From Mangifera indica (lineage: Eukaryota > Streptophyta > Magnoliopsida > Sapindales > Anacardiaceae), in NCBI RefSeq assembly GCF_011075055.1, contig NC_058154.1:10610475-10674474 (forward strand): DNA of 64,000 bases. The letters are read 5' to 3'. This document shows, piece by piece, positions 24,845-39,084 of this stretch. Each line of letters opens with the position of its first letter. The stretch's first letter is position 1. The notes under the pieces were generated by a model. The model worked only from the letters and a program-made list of their open reading frames with translations. It was not told the origin of the DNA and made no database searches. A program made the translations under genes and the position numbers.

Positions 24845-25499
24845 TATGCCAATTCATGTTCTGTTTTTAGCTTAAAAGACAAAACACAAGTAGGCCTATC
24901 AGTTAAACATGTTTTTCAATGACACTGGATTTGTTTTAAAATACCCTCCAGCTGGTTTGGTAGGTACATACTTTCTGCCAGCACCAGATATTGACCCTTT
25001 GGACTCTTCTCAATCTCTGTAACAGTTTGAATGCAGCTGGACTGAATCAATTTATGATTCCAACTTGTTTGATTTCACAAACAAAGCTAGCTGTTTGAAA
25101 GACAATTTAGTGTTATAAAATATCAGAAGCAAATTCAATGTTTGTTTCAGGATCAGATTTATTTAATGTATCAGTTGGCATAACATTGAACCACTCGTTA
25201 AATTTTCTGAGCAGAGATTCTCCTTCTGGGATTATCTTCAGGAACTTTTTAAAACAGTTTCTAAACAAAAAAAATCAAAGAGTCAGTTGCCAAAAAATAA
25301 AGTTTAAACTGTATAGTAAAACTTAGTGTGATTGGTTTAATCTCCAATAATCAACCAACTTAAGTTAAGTTTCTTCGTCTTATCTTACTTTTATGCTTTA
25401 ATATAGTATTTAACCAACTTCATAGAGCATAAAATACTTTCTTTTTTTAAACAAACAATTCTATTTAGCTAAGATTATTTTTTTGAGATCAAACTAATC

Positions 25500-26348
25500 A
25501 TATCGAACAAGTAAAACTCATAACCGTTGTATTAGATAAGTAAAAGAATTTGAATTCATATCTTTTTATGTATGAAACTTTTTCATTATTACCCAAATTA
25601 TCCTTTGATGACACTCAAAATAAAGTTCATTTTTTTATTATGGGGCATGCCACTACTATTTCACATGGCCATAATCATGTGTTGCAATAGGGATGGGAAC
25701 AAGGAGGGGTGGGAAGGGAATCTCAATTCCCCTTTCTGTTATGGGGATGACAAGGAAAGAAAAATTCCCTCGACATCCCCTTTTTGTCTCCAGAAGAAAA
25801 AAATCTTATTTTCATAACTTTTAAATATAATATAAATATATTAAATAAAATTAAAATCGATCTCTTATTTCAAATATCATAAATATCATATATTAATCAT
25901 TTTAATATCTACACTAAAAACTTAAATAAATTTAAAAAATATAAATAATCTGAAACTATAAATATATTAGTATTTTAAATAAATAATTAATATAAAAGAA
26001 CTAGGATAGGAAAGGAGATGGGGGCAGCGTAAGGCAGAAATGGGACACATTTTTTCATCCTTAATTACGAAAGTTTTCTTTGTTTTTTTTTTTTATAGAA
26101 TCCTCTTGTTCATAGAGTCAAAAAGATCCAAACCCATAAATTTAAAACAAAATTACCATCTTAAATAAGTAAAACTCATAACTATTATATTAAATAAGTA
26201 AAAAAAAATTAATTTCACACCTACTTGTATAGTCAACTTTCCCATTATCATCAACCGACCTCTCAAAGACAGTATCACAGAATCAAGTTCCATTTTTTAT
26301 TATGGGGCAAGCCACTGCCATTTCACATGGCCATAATCAAGTGTTGAA
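25500..26348 (+). repeat. Direct repeat pair surrounding a possible insertion
   Basis: 25500-25690 and 26155-26348 share AAGTAAAACTCATAAC, TTTTTTATTATGGGGCA and TTTCACATGGCCATAATCA in the same order at an offset of roughly 655 bp. Between them, about 25690-26070 is bordered by GGGATGGGAACAAGG and by TTCATCCTTA and is rich in GGGAA/TTCCC words, which suggests a small inserted element. Confidence 0.55.
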
Positions 26349-27305
26349 GCCCGTAATCTCAGACAACCAACAGATGTTTGCCACGTCCCTCTTAATCTCT
26401 GTCAGATACCCAAGTTGTTGGTCAAAATTACATACAAATATAATCCAACAAACATTAGCTGTCACCATGATCCAGTCCCTACAATCATCATCACAAGGAG
26501 ACAAGAAATGTAAAATCTTCTTCTGTTTCCACCAACTCTACCAGAAATATGTTAACAGGATTGGGATCAACACAAATTATCCAACTGTCAATTACATTTT
26601 CCGACCCAATGTTTGGCTTAAAGACCCTTTTTCCTCCTATAAATATTTTTTTTTTTAACTACATTTACAATAAATTAAATTATTATATTATTTTAAATTA
26701 ACAAAATTATAATATCCCCTTTTTAAATATCAAATTTATGAAAACATTTCCATCTTATCAAGACTATTATTGTTGTCATCTTCAACCCTAATCATCTCCA
26801 TCGCCTCTTACCATTATTGGTTTCTTCTTTTCCATCATCTTTCACCTCTCTATCATATGCACGATCAATCCCACATCACTATTATTTCTTCTTTTTCTCC
26901 ACCCACCATCCATTATCTGCCGTTGGTGAAGTCTTAGTGAGATTCTCACGAGGTTTATATAGTGGCAGCAAAGGTTCTCAAAATTGTTAGAATTATTACA
27001 TTTTTATGCTTAAAAAACATTAAGATAAGACTTGTAAAAAGATTTTATATAAATTTTTTTTCTAAATATACGGATAATGGAAGTAGTATTTTACTTTAAA
27101 AAAAGTATATTTAAGGTAACCAAACAGTACAAATCATGCTAACCAAACTTAGAATTCCGCAACCCAAATGATTAAAACCAAAAAGAAGCTTCATTCAAAC
27201 AACTCTAGCCAATTATTTTTAATCCATCTTCTCTATCAACTTGGCTTCACTTACAGGACCCTTCAGATGATAAGCCAAAACTTCACAAACAAGCTTCCTC
27301 ATCTT

Positions 27306-28867
27306 TCAGGCCATGCTCTCTAAACGTTCCCTGAAAACTTTCAACATATCATTAAAGGTTACAATTCCAACCAAGCTACAATCCTCCTCTATAACCCAAA
27401 CATAATTCACTCTATGTGCAACTGCCTGAATCATCACTGCAACAAGAGAACTCTTTGTGTGGCAAACAATGGCTTCTGCCCGCCTCACCATTCTTGCTGA
27501 ATAGCTCATTGACCTGCTAAACTTTCCTGATCTTGCTACCTTTGTCATTGATTCCTCATCTGAGGAAGAACTTGCAGTTAAATATGGCAGCAAATTGGAG
27601 TCCACATTGAATTGTTGCAACATTCCTTCTAGGCCTTTTTCTTTGAGCCTGTCTTTCACCACCCTGACAAGGTCCTCCGGGGGTCCTCCACAGTCAATAT
27701 ATGCCATAAGGTCCCCAGAGGAGAGTGTTATGATGGCGGCAGCCGTCGTCTCATCGCAGCAAGCAAGCGTCAAGGGTGAGATCTCACCTATCAGAATGCC
27801 ATCAGTGTCAACTACGGCCACTGAGGTTTGATCAATGAGTGACTGAGAGATTGCTTCAAGGGCCATTGTGGCAGGGGAGTCATAGTCCACAGCAATGATA
27901 TTACTACTGATAATGCCGAGATCATCAATGGAACGTGTCGAAATTGGAGAGAAAAGGCCAATGGAGCTGAGGATAAATCTAATTATATCTTCTTGGGTTA
28001 ACCAACAGAATTCTCTGCTATTGTGGCTTGTTGGGCTGCTGGGTGAGAGCTTTTGAAGCTGTTTTCTTCTTGTGCTCAGTCTGTTCTTGATTGGCACTAT
28101 CAGATTTTGTGCCCCTTCAAGGATAAGATCAATTGCTTCCAGTAAACTGCAATTAGAAACTAAAATTAAGATTAATTGAATCACAATAAACACCAAAACC
28201 AAAAAGTTAAACAATTTTTAAGTTACAAACTTGATATCAAATTGAATTCTTTCGACACATTAAATAAACATGATGAAAATACTGAAACGTTAGCAGATTT
28301 TTTCCCCTTTTTCCAGATTCAAAATGGGATTTTTTTTTTTTTCACTTTTTACCATGTTACCATTTCTTCCTGCAACAATCAAAACACAAAAATGATAACC
28401 CAATTCTTCAAGAACATGAAAGCTCTGAAACTAAACTGAAAATCAACAAAAATCCCACATTGAAAATGGCGATTTGATTACCTGCAAGATGGTTCCACAT
28501 GCATAACGAGACCAGGGATCCTAGGGAGAAGCACAGAGACAGATGCCTTCAAAGCATCAGAAGGAGATAGCAAGTTTTCTTCTTTACAAAGATAACAAAT
28601 CACATCCACCATACAGATTTTGCCAACGCATCGACAGAAAGAGGTAGCACCACTTTCGTGCACCTTGCTGTGGTCACAATCCCAGACGCTGATGAAGCTA
28701 TCCTCGGAGTTTTTCAGCACGAAAAGAGCATCGGCAATGGAGGCGGTCACCGAAAGAGCCCTCAGCGCCGGCTTGCCGAGACAGAGGTCAGATACCACAT
28801 GTGCCAAGAGGGTCACTGCCATGCAAAAACTGAGGAAAAAGTTGAGAACTTTCGAGAGAAGAGCCAA
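27306..28867 (-). CDS. CBSX5: CBS-domain protein, CBSX5 type
   Basis: Two exons, 28482-28867 and 27306-28146, joined by a 335-bp GT-AG intron, give 408 residues. The conserved family core starts at VSDLCLGKPALRALS, followed by EDSFISVWDCDHSK, GKICMVDVICYL, LLEAIDLILEGAQNLIVPI, FCWLTQEDIIRF, a TSVAVVDTDG / IGEISPLTL block and GDLMAYIDCG. The C-terminal pair SSLVAVMIQAVAHRVNYVWV and LVGIVTFNDMLKVFRE is the second CBS pair. CBS pairs bind adenine nucleotides and regulate partners; the exact role of CBSX5-like proteins is poorly defined. The ATG at 28867 adds a hydrophobic 15-residue leader; the ATG at 28822 (MAVTLLAHVVSDLC) is closer to known homologues and may be the true start. Assignment to the family is secure. 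Confidence 0.92.
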
Positions 28868-28996
28868 AAGGGTCTCTGGTTTTGGAGATTATGAAGAGTT
28901 TTGTTAAAGTTTTGCTTCAAAAATGGTGGCGGTGGTTGTGGCAGTAATAGCAGAGCTATGAAGATTGGTGATGATGTAAATGAGTGCAAATGAGGT

Positions 28997-29004
28997 TATT
29001 TATA
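28997..29004 (-). promoter_or_regulatory. TATA box of the CBSX5-like gene
   Basis: Reads TATAAATA on the minus strand, about 130 bp upstream of the first in-frame ATG, in CTATAAATAA context. This is a good match in a sensible place. Confidence 0.55.
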
Positions 29005-30651
29005 GGAGAGTAAAACCATAAAGGTCCAATTTTTATCTCTCTTTTTTTTTTTTTTTTTTAAGATTTTGTAATATTATTATTAATAAAATTATATGTATAT
29101 ATTTTAAATAAATAAAATAAAAGTATAAATGATATATTATCATGTGTTTAGATTATTTTGAATTAAAGATAAAATAATATATTTATATGATAATATATTA
29201 TTTATATACCTATTTTATATACTAAAAATATGCGTATATAACATTATTTTATTATTAATTTGATATATTTGGTGATGTGTTATGTCTATTAATCGTATAA
29301 TAACGTATAATCATTTATTATATGTTTATTAACATATAATAACACTATTTATTATGCTTTGGGTTTTATTTTTTATTTAATTTTATAAGGATTATTAATT
29401 TATTAATTTTTAATAATTATTATTATTATGGTTTTTTTATTTTGCAAATTATTATATAAGAATAAAGTAATATTCAATCGTATAATAATATATTATTTGA
29501 GTATCTATTTTGTGCATACAAAATAATATTGCTTTTATTTAATTGTAATTTTAATTAGGGAAGAAAATTAATAAATGATTAAATTAATTAAATTGTTTAG
29601 ATTTATTTTCAATAAACAAACCAATTCAAAAATGGTAATCAAATTATAACAAATCTACCATATAAATTCACTTGTTAGACATATTATGGTGTTTTATTTA
29701 AGAATAATTTTTATTTCCATCCAAGGCTCAGAGAAACATCTTTTGCCCCTAGGAATTTAAAAAATTATAAATGCCACCCAAAATTTATCTCCATCAATGG
29801 AAAGGAGTCTTAAAACAATATCAAATAGGTAAAATATCATATTACCCTTAATTGTTTCACTTTTATAGAATTATCATATTGTCCTTGATAGGATCTCCAA
29901 CAATCTAGTCCAATACGAGAGTTAGAATCATATTGGGTTGGTGCATTCTTATCAGATATGATCAAATTTCACCTTTCTAGTGTAATTCTGACAGTTGTTT
30001 GATGTGTTTTGACTGTTGAAATCATATTTAAGGTTCAATCTCACTGGATAACACTTTGTCTAGTATAATTTGATTTGTATTGCATTCGAGCCATGGGAAT
30101 TGTTAGAATTAAACCTTTTTGGGTGCACCTATCTAATGCATTTATAGCTGAAATTACATTCAAAGATATGCGATCATGTCAATTGCAATTGTTGGTGTGA
30201 TTTTGACCAAATTGTACCTTTCCTAATGCAAGCCTCTCATCCAAAACATTTTTTTTTTTTGGAATTTTTGTAAGTGAAAATAACATTTATGTCCTTTTAT
30301 TGTTGTTTCTTTCTAATAGAGTTGAGTTTTATATGATTTTTCATAGTTTCTGATTTTCAGAACTTGTTTTCCCCGTATCTGGGTTGGGAAATGTATTACT
30401 TTTTAACAAAATATATAAATTTTCTATAGCTTGTCACAAAGAGTAATACTATAAATATCCACTTTAGGTATACAACTGTATATATATATTTATATTTGTC
30501 ATTACATGATTCAATATTATTTTATATTTAATTTAAAATCATCCAATCATGTAATGAAACATATAAATTGATATATATTTATGTACCAAAAGTAGGTACA
30601 TATAATTTTATTATGTCACAAAACAATTAAAAGAGAATGTAGCTCCCAAAA

Positions 30652-30654
<3 letters not shown>

Positions 30655-30719
<65 letters not shown>
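30655..30719. repeat. AT microsatellite
   Basis: Pure AT dinucleotide repeat, about 32 units, with no interruptions. Confidence 0.95.
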
Positions 30720-30724
<5 letters not shown>

Positions 30725-33453
30725 AATGGCATGACACATTGATTAAAAACTTTTACCATACATAAAATAGAATTCTACATTCTACATTGACCCAATTCAA
30801 TTTACTTAATATTAACCTAAAATAATATAGCCATAATAGTGGATTGTCTAGTGGTCCTTCTTATAGTATCAGGATCTTATAACACATAATTTGTATTTTA
30901 TGATATAATATAATATAGGTAAAAAATAATATATATTTTATAATATAATATATATTATCAATACTAATCAATATATTAAAAAAAAACAAAAATATGGTAC
31001 GAGTATATATAAACAATTTTAAATTATTAAAAATGTGTGATATTTTTTTAAAACAATAACATATTAATTATAATATTTTATTAATTTATTTTTCAATGAT
31101 ATAAATATAATATATACTATATAATAAAAAGATAATTTTTAATATATAATATAATATGCGTTAAAATACAAAACTTTACCTTTGAAAAATTAAAAAATGA
31201 AACGGGAAAAGTGAAAAAGATACTTTAAATTCAACTTTTTTCAAAAAGAAAATTTTATGATATTAACAAAATTACCCTATTGTAGGGTTTTAAAGTGTGT
31301 CCATTAATTTTCTCAAATAAATCAAATGATTTTATTTTGATTGAGTGAGATTGACCAGACATTGACGAGGATTGATGATGTTGATGCAGAAAATTTTCAG
31401 CCATAAATTTTGAAACTGTTTTTCCCTTTTTTTGGGGAAAAACTAAGAACCTATGAAACATATTGGATAATTAAGTCCACTGATAAAAATAAATAAAAAA
31501 ATATTTTTTAAATAATTTATATATAAAAATAATATATCATTATATAATTAAATAAATTTAAATTAAATATAAAATAATATCTAATTATATGATAATTATT
31601 ATCATATTTTTTAATAAAAATTAATGACAATTTAATTTTTTCTTCTAACGGAATAAAAAATTCAATTGAAACTTGTGTAATTTATGCTTGTCATATGTTC
31701 TAAAAATAAATTCAAACTTCATCGAATTTATATTGTATTTTAGGCCTTATTTATAACTATTCAAACTTTAAAATTATTTTATTTTTTTAACCTTAAAATA
31801 TCAATCAATTGTAAATATTATGGTATTGGGGTAGCTCAAAATCTCTACCAAGATTTTTTTTTTTTTATAATGTTATTTTCAAATTAGAATAAATAAAAAA
31901 ATATCATCAAATTTAGAGCCTTCTTTTGTCACGTGAGAAGATTTACGGAAAGTACTCTCAAATAGTAGTTTAAATGACAAAAAAATGAGATTATATGTAT
32001 AAAAAAGTATAAATCTCTTTTAATGATATATCAATATTAAACTTTTGACTTATTTGATTTAGTGATTGTAAGATCGATTATTGGACTAAGAGTTTATCCT
32101 GTTTAATATAATTGATTTGGTTTCGAAAATAATAATTTTATTCGAATGAGATTCATTGTCAAAAAAAAATCTATCGAAAGTTTGAAGAATAGTTCGCTAA
32201 GAAATCGTTTTAAAAGTTAGACTAAACTCCCTTAGTTAGTAATTTAATCTAATAAAAACTTGAGTCAAACTTAATTACTGATGTTAAATGAAAAAAATTA
32301 ATCTTATAAAAATATTATTAAAAGGATTTAAATTTATAATTTTATTAATTAATATAAAAAATATATTATCAAATTAAATTTATTTTTTAATATTTATCTA
32401 AATAGTTCTCCTTTGTCGGGTCAGTACACTAAAATTATTGGCTTAAAGAGTAATTAATTTATAATTTATTGAAAACAATATTTATCTTGAATCTTTATTC
32501 ATTATAATATTATAAAAAAAGAAATTGGTCATTGTTTTCGATCCCTCAATAGCGTTCAAGAAAGCATCAAATCATCTTTTTTTTTTCTTTTAATGTTTTT
32601 TTGTAAAAAGAAATTAAAAAAAAAAAAAGAGATATATAGGGGCAGGGGAGCAAAAATTTTCTTTGAATTTATACAATAAAACAGTTAAAGAATTCTGTGA
32701 AAAAAAAGAAAATTTTCTTTGTTTAGATATAAGGGTAATTTGGTCATTTCATAAAAATAAAATATTTTTATTTAAATCTGATTATTTTAGATAATTTCTT
32801 TAAAGTCCCTTAATTTTGGTCCTTTCAGATAATTTTCCTATAAGAAATGTGGTCCTACCACGTGGAGGTTGGAAGGATTCTAAGTGTAATGGCCCACAAC
32901 CCGTAACACTACCCGAAACCCAAAGTACTCCGAACTGAAACACTTCCTTGCTAATCGTACGGTAACAAAATAAACTTTTCGTACACACTTGAATCGGCAG
33001 AATTATGAAAGATAATGGATAATTATCCATTGAGAAATGTTAAAGCGGCCAAAAGGTCTATTTCCCACTCCAGGATTAGCTTTAATTTTACAAGCATATT
33101 ATAGGTAAAAAATTTGAATATTTATTTATTTTTAAATATAAAAATAAAATTATTATTTAATAATAATAATAATAAATATATAATTTTTTTTTATATTTTT
33201 AAGTTTTAAAAATTAATATTTTATTTTATATCTTTACTTTAAAAAGTGATTTTTTTCTTACAAATCCTTAAGTTTTTTTTTTTCACTTCTTTCTCAGGTT
33301 ACCAATGATGGCTGGAGATCCTGAATTTTGCTGGACGATGCTCATCATTCATATCTCTAGACAACAAAACATCATCTTAGAATGACATACATCATCTATA
33401 TCTGGAATGGATGAAGATGGTATTTAGGTGAATATTTGAATTTTTTATTTATT

Positions 33454-33492
33454 ACACACACACGTGTGTGTGTGTATATATATATATATATG
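33454..33492. repeat. Compound microsatellite with perfect palindrome (AC)n-(GT)n-(AT)n
   Basis: ACACACACACGTGTGTGTGT is a perfect 20-bp palindrome at the AC/GT junction, continuing into about 8 TA units. Such sequences can form cruciforms and are mutation-prone. Confidence 0.85.
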
Positions 33493-36400
33493 TATTTATC
33501 ATGTATTTATCATTTTATCAAAACTTTGAAGGGGCAAGAGGCAATTTCCTCTTTTTAGGTGTGAGGTGACTAACAGAGCCCTTTTTCTGTTTTCCCCTAA
33601 ATTCATTTTTACATATTGATTAAGTGGTAAAAGAAGATTTTATATATAAAAGAGTATGAATTTAAGTTTTTTTTATCGATATATTAAAATTAAATTATTA
33701 ACTTATCTGATTTTATAATTATGATAATCAAATTCAAAATTTACCCTATTTAATATAATTGATTTATCCGTGAAAAGATAATTTAACTCAGATAAAATCT
33801 CTTATTATCAAAAAAAAAAAAATTAATTAATTTTGATTAGACTCAACTTCAATGGATAATTTGACTAGTTAAGTGTCAAGTCTTTAAATAATCTCAAACG
33901 AGTTTGGGTTCGAAACTAGGAGGCATGTAATTGGTTTGATCTCGAAGATAAAATCCAATTTGAATGAGCTTATTCGGTTTAAAAAAAAAAAAAAACTTGC
34001 TCATTATATAATTGCTATATTATGTTATATTATTCCACTGTATCAAATACATGACAACATATACATCTTCCCATAGTCATTTGCCTTATCACCCTTAATT
34101 TTCAAATCAAATTTCAAAGATTTAGTCAAATAAATATTGATACCAAAACACCTTATAAGGGTAATAAATCAATAAAAATTACTTGTATAAATAATGAAAA
34201 CAAATTTATATATAAATAATGATATATTATTATATAATTAGATAATTTTAAATTAGAAATAAAATAATATACAATCTTATGATAACATGATATCATTTAT
34301 GAACGAATTTGTATTTATTATTTGTGTATATAATATTATTTTAATTAGATTATTTTCCATTCAAACTGATAAAAAAGGGTGGATTTTAGTCAAGCTGAGC
34401 TCGAACATCTTTTGACTCGAGTTTGATTCGAAAAGAAAATGGTCCAACTCGAGTTTGTCAAGCCAAAATTAAATCTAGTTCGAGTTCGGTTTGAAAAAAA
34501 AATGGCTTCGCTCAGCTCTGTTCAAGTTTGACTAGATTTCTTAACTCGAATCAATGTTCAAATTCGTAGCTCAGGTTGGCTCGAATTAATTATTTGAATT
34601 TATGGCTCAGAGTCGTGACTTGAATTCATGGTTCATTAACAAAATGACTTTGTTTTATCCAAATAATATTTAAAATTTTTTATTCAAACCTAACCGATTC
34701 ATAAATTTGAATTGTCAATTTGAACTATTAAATTTGAGCTAATACGAGTCGAATTAAGTCGTAAATTTGAACTATTAATTTGAGTCAAATTCTAGGCTAA
34801 CCGAGCCAAATATCCCTTAGTTTAAGTTTGGTTCGAATTAAAAAAAGGCCAAATTTTTAAATTCGAATTTGGTCCAAATTTAAATAAAATAAATTTGAAC
34901 TGAGTTAAATTAACTTTTGAAACTTAACCGGTTTGGATAGTATCCACTCCTACCAATAGGTGGTTGGGCTCAACCACTTAGGGTATCCGTATCTACCCTT
35001 AATTATAATTAATTAGTTCACTGGATTTGATATGATAGTAATCGGCTGAAAAAATCCTAAGGTTAAATAAGGTAATGTTGCCATTGTGAACCGTCAAATC
35101 GAGAGCAGATTTGGCCTTCCATACGTGAAGATATTGCCTCTCTTTGGTTACCGAGAAAATGATAAGAGAAGGAAGTGGTGGACAAGGGAAAATTGTCGCC
35201 AAACTGGAAAACGATCGAGAAAATAGAAAGAGTTATGTGAGAGAGAGAGAGAGACAGAGACACACACATCACGTTCTGTCTTAATCTCCATTGAAAATTG
35301 ATGTTTCATCTAACTATCTTCTGTTAATTGTCTGAACTGATTAAGGTAGAATATTTTTGTGTCTATCTAATTAAATTTATAAATGGGACATTAATCCATT
35401 TATAGGAAAATAAATATTATCGATTTAGGTAATAATATTATTAAAATAATTAAAAAAAACCAAAATTTCAAATCCTTTAATTTGATAAGCTACTTCATTA
35501 TGAATTTGATTAATTAGGGTTCTTTATATGACAAGCTCTTTGAGTAGAAATAAAGTAATGCGGGGGCTAACCTAAAAGTAGGGATAGATACAAACCAAAC
35601 TAAGTTCGAATACCATTTGATTCAAGTTTGACTCGAATTTGTTTAGTCAATATTAAAGGTGTTTCAAGTTTAATTCAAGTTTAACTTGAATTTATAGTTT
35701 AAATTTATGGTTCGAATATATAGTTCAGATTTATAGTTTGAATTCGTGACTCATTAATAAAACAATGTCATCAAACAATTACTTAACATAATTTGAATCG
35801 AGTCACAAGTAAAGTTAAAACCGAATCAAGTCATCTATCTAGCTCGCATTCTGTTTGATTTCAAAATGAGTCGAACCTCCTAACTCGATCTCAATTCAAA
35901 TTTAAACTAAATGAATTCGAATCGAGTTAAATCGAATTAAACTAGCTTTTGAGGCCAAACTAGCTCGATTCGGGTCCAACATTACCAAAGGCCAAGTTAT
36001 TTCTATGAGAGTGCTAAGATGACATCCTTATACCTCCAAGAGGTAGTTTGGATAATAAAAGATGTATAAACCTCAAGAGGGAGGGTTTGAGTTTGAGATT
36101 CATTGGCGGTATACCAAAATCGAATTCTTGATTTTAACCAGTGTAATGGACTTAAGATTTTACTTATTCGATATGATTGATTCGATCTCAAATAAATGAT
36201 TTGATTGTAAAAGAAAGTGTTTAGGTAGACGTACGATATTACATCACATTACTTTATTCTTGAGAGCCGAAGGATGATTACAACAAGAGGAAAAGTTCTC
36301 CCTCTATAGGGGAGAACTTATCATATTACATGTCAATCGTTAAAAAAGCAAAGCAATTTATCTAAAAAATCACACATGCTACACATTTGGGAGACCACAC

Positions 36401-38479
36401 TTAATAATAATGCGAAAGTGGAGTGCCCAAATCCACCTAGGGAGAAAGGACTGATAAATTTGAAATACTGTCCCAGCACGTCTAATTGTTGAAAAAATGT
36501 CATTAATGTTCGTCTAGAAATCATTCGGATAATTTTGTAATAGTGTAATATCCAGACTGCAAGGCCATAATAATCTTGAAAATATTGGAATTAAGGATAG
36601 ACACAGATCAGGCTGAGTCTGAAATTTTTTTAACTCAAGTTTGATTCGAACAGAAAATGATCTGACTCAAGTTATCGAGCCAAAATTAACTCTAACTCAA
36701 GTTTGGTTCAGATGAAAAATCGTTTAGTTTGATTTGGTTTGATAGTTCGAATCAATAATTTGAATTTATAACTCAGTTTGGTTAAAATTAATAGTTTCAA
36801 TTTATAACTTATTGACAAAACGACATCATTTTATTTAAATAATATTTAAAATTTTTTATTTGAGTTAAACCAAACCACAGATTCAAATCATCAATTCGAA
36901 CTATGAATATAAACTAAATAAAGTCACAAATTTAAATTACTGGTTTTAGCCAAACATCTCTTAAATCAAATTTGTCTTAATTTAAAAAACAAGTTAAATT
37001 TTTCTATTCAAATGTGAGTTGAACTAAATTAAATCAAACTAATTTTTGAAATTGAGTTGGCTCGAATCATATCCAACCCTAATTGAAATGATTCTTTCGA
37101 CGGTCCTGCAGAGTCGAATGAGTTTGATTAGTTAGCATCTGGTGTTGAGGCGAAAGCTCCAACTTCAAGCAAATAGGTGTGGCGTCTAGGCGATGGACTG
37201 GTTGAACAATGATGGGGCCTCGATATGCCAAGTACGCACTAATGTCTTCTTAAAAGTGTCTTTGGAAAAGTTGTAGGGAACAATTCTCATGGAGCTTATA
37301 ATGAGGATGGATGACATATTTCGAGTGGTATATATGGTACTATTAGATTCTACTTGAAATTGCTTCTTTTGAATTGTATGAACAAAGATTCTATGTGGTA
37401 ATCATTGAATTATAGATTAAACTGATAATTCAAATTTATGATTTATCGATAAAACGAAGATAATTTCGTCTAATAACAAACAAAACGTTGTTGTTATAAT
37501 AATTATTTAAAATAATTTGAATTGAGTTACAAGTCAAATTTAAATCAAATCGAGTTATTCACCTGACAAGTGAGTCAAACCAGTTTAACTTGGTATAAAC
37601 AACGAACCAAATTTTCTGATTCAAATTTAATTCAAATTTAAAATAAGTGAATTTAAACCAAACCGAACCATGCTAAACCAACTTGGTTCAGGTCCAAATT
37701 AATGTAAGGCAAATAATATTGCTTGTATCTTAATGAATGCCTAGATACGGAGATATAGAAAAACACCCACGAAGAAGTTTTTATATAATATCAAATCCGA
37801 TATGCTATGAGACAAAGACGAAAAAGGCAGGAAGAGATCAAGAGGGAGAGAAAACACTAACAACTGGAGAAGAGAATGTCGACAAAGAGTTGCCATGGAA
37901 ACCTTAGGATGAAAATGATGATTTTTCAAACCTTGGGTGAGGGGTTGAGGGGGGAATTGATAATTTTTAACCCTAAGGAGGAAATATGATTAAATTTTTA
38001 GTTTTTTTAAATATTTTTATTAAATGACGATTTTACCTTTGATACTAACGATAAAAATTAACAGATAAATAAATATTTAAGTTTTTCAAAATTAACGGAT
38101 GAAAACTTTAAAAAACACAAATCTTTGGGTGGAAATAAGTCCGTGGACCTTCTAGAAAACAATATTCTCACATGTTTTTTTTTTTAAATACTTTTCAAAG
38201 TGTTCAATAATAATTAAATTTCGAACAACTTTATATATAATATTTTCATTCATGTTAATTACTATTATATATTGCTTTTTCATGTTTAATTCATAATTAT
38301 TCCCACTTGTTTTTACTTTTTAGTCACTGCATCTGTTGACCTTATGTTTTCAATATCTTAATGTCATGACACACACGACTCAAAATATAATTGTAGTTGG
38401 TGAAAATATTTTATGATTATATTAAAAAAGTATTAATTTTCCTTTTTCAATTTGATCTACATAATAATCTGTTATGTTT

Positions 38480-39084
38480 GACCTAGGGTTTTTTTTCTTC
38501 CTGGCCACTATCTCTATCTCTAATAATCTCCTTTTTCCACCTAAACTCTTAGTTGACTCTCTCTTTCTGTCAACAGATGGAGAGGCATTAACATAGAGAT
38601 GAAAGATTCGTCTCTTCGTCTGCTGACGAAGAGACAATCTTTGTCTTTTCATTTGTCGATGAAGAGAAATGAATCTTCTTCATTTCTCTTTGTCAACGAA
38701 GAAAGATAAATTGTCCTCGTCTCTCTATCAATAGATGAAGAGACGAATCTTTCATTTTTTCGTCGATAGAGTTAGCTAAGGGTTCAAGTGTGAAGAGAAA
38801 GTTATTAGAGACAGAGATGGTGGTAAGAGAACAAAGGAAAAAAACCCTAAATGATTTGGGGTCAGCGGAAGAGGGGGAGTCGTTTTTTAAAATTGAAAAA
38901 ATTTAGTTAATCTGGGAAAAAAATAATAAAATTATATATTTTTTAATATCATTATTAAAATGATATTTTTATGATGAAATTTAACAGAAGTTTAACAATA
39001 AAAAGATATTTAAGTTTTTAAAATTTTACAAACGAGAATTTGAAAATACAGTAAACCTAGGTTGAAAATAAGTCTTTTGCCCAA
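38480..39084. mobile_element. Foldback-type element with nested inverted repeats
   Basis: Inner arms are 38598-38617 (GATGAAAGATTCGTCTCTTC) and 38737-38756, its reverse complement with one mismatch. Outer arms include CTAGGGTTTTTTT with TATCTCTATCTCTAATAAT (38484-38527), opposed by TTATTAGAGACAGAGATGG and AAAAAAACCCTAAA (38800-38850). The 3' flank ends with the family end motif AAATAAGTCTTTTGCCC. No protein is encoded; the outer boundary on the left is not certain. Confidence 0.55.

Larger units (their letters stand above)
22860..27280. other. Intergenic spacer, convergent RCC1 and CBSX5 genes; repeat debris
   Basis: No coding gene recognised. 24711-24844 holds a tandem pair of about 75-bp units (core CCAACTTTCTGCTT). 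24306-24400 is similar to 59741-59830 (both start with AGT(G/A)ACCGGTCT). 25500-25690 and 26155-26348 are direct copies of one another. The open frame 26302-26658 overlaps the second copy and shows no recognisable domain. 26740-26970 is CT-rich and unrecognised. Confidence 0.5.

Noticed and set aside
26302..26658. 118-codon plus-strand open frame downstream of CBSX5
   Set aside because: It begins within a local direct repeat, has no recognisable domain and ends in poly-T. Treated as chance.
32800..33030. GC-richer segment with CACGTGG and an 18-bp palindrome (AATGGATAATTATCCATT)
   Set aside because: No gene lies next to it and the motifs are too short to support a regulatory call.
34999..35272. 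Minus-strand open frames next to a GA/CA repeat, looking like a leader plus start codon
   Set aside because: No continuing exons or family resemblance were found, so no gene is called.
38422..38652. 76-codon minus-strand open frame, basic
   Set aside because: It falls in the foldback element and its composition follows the repeat.
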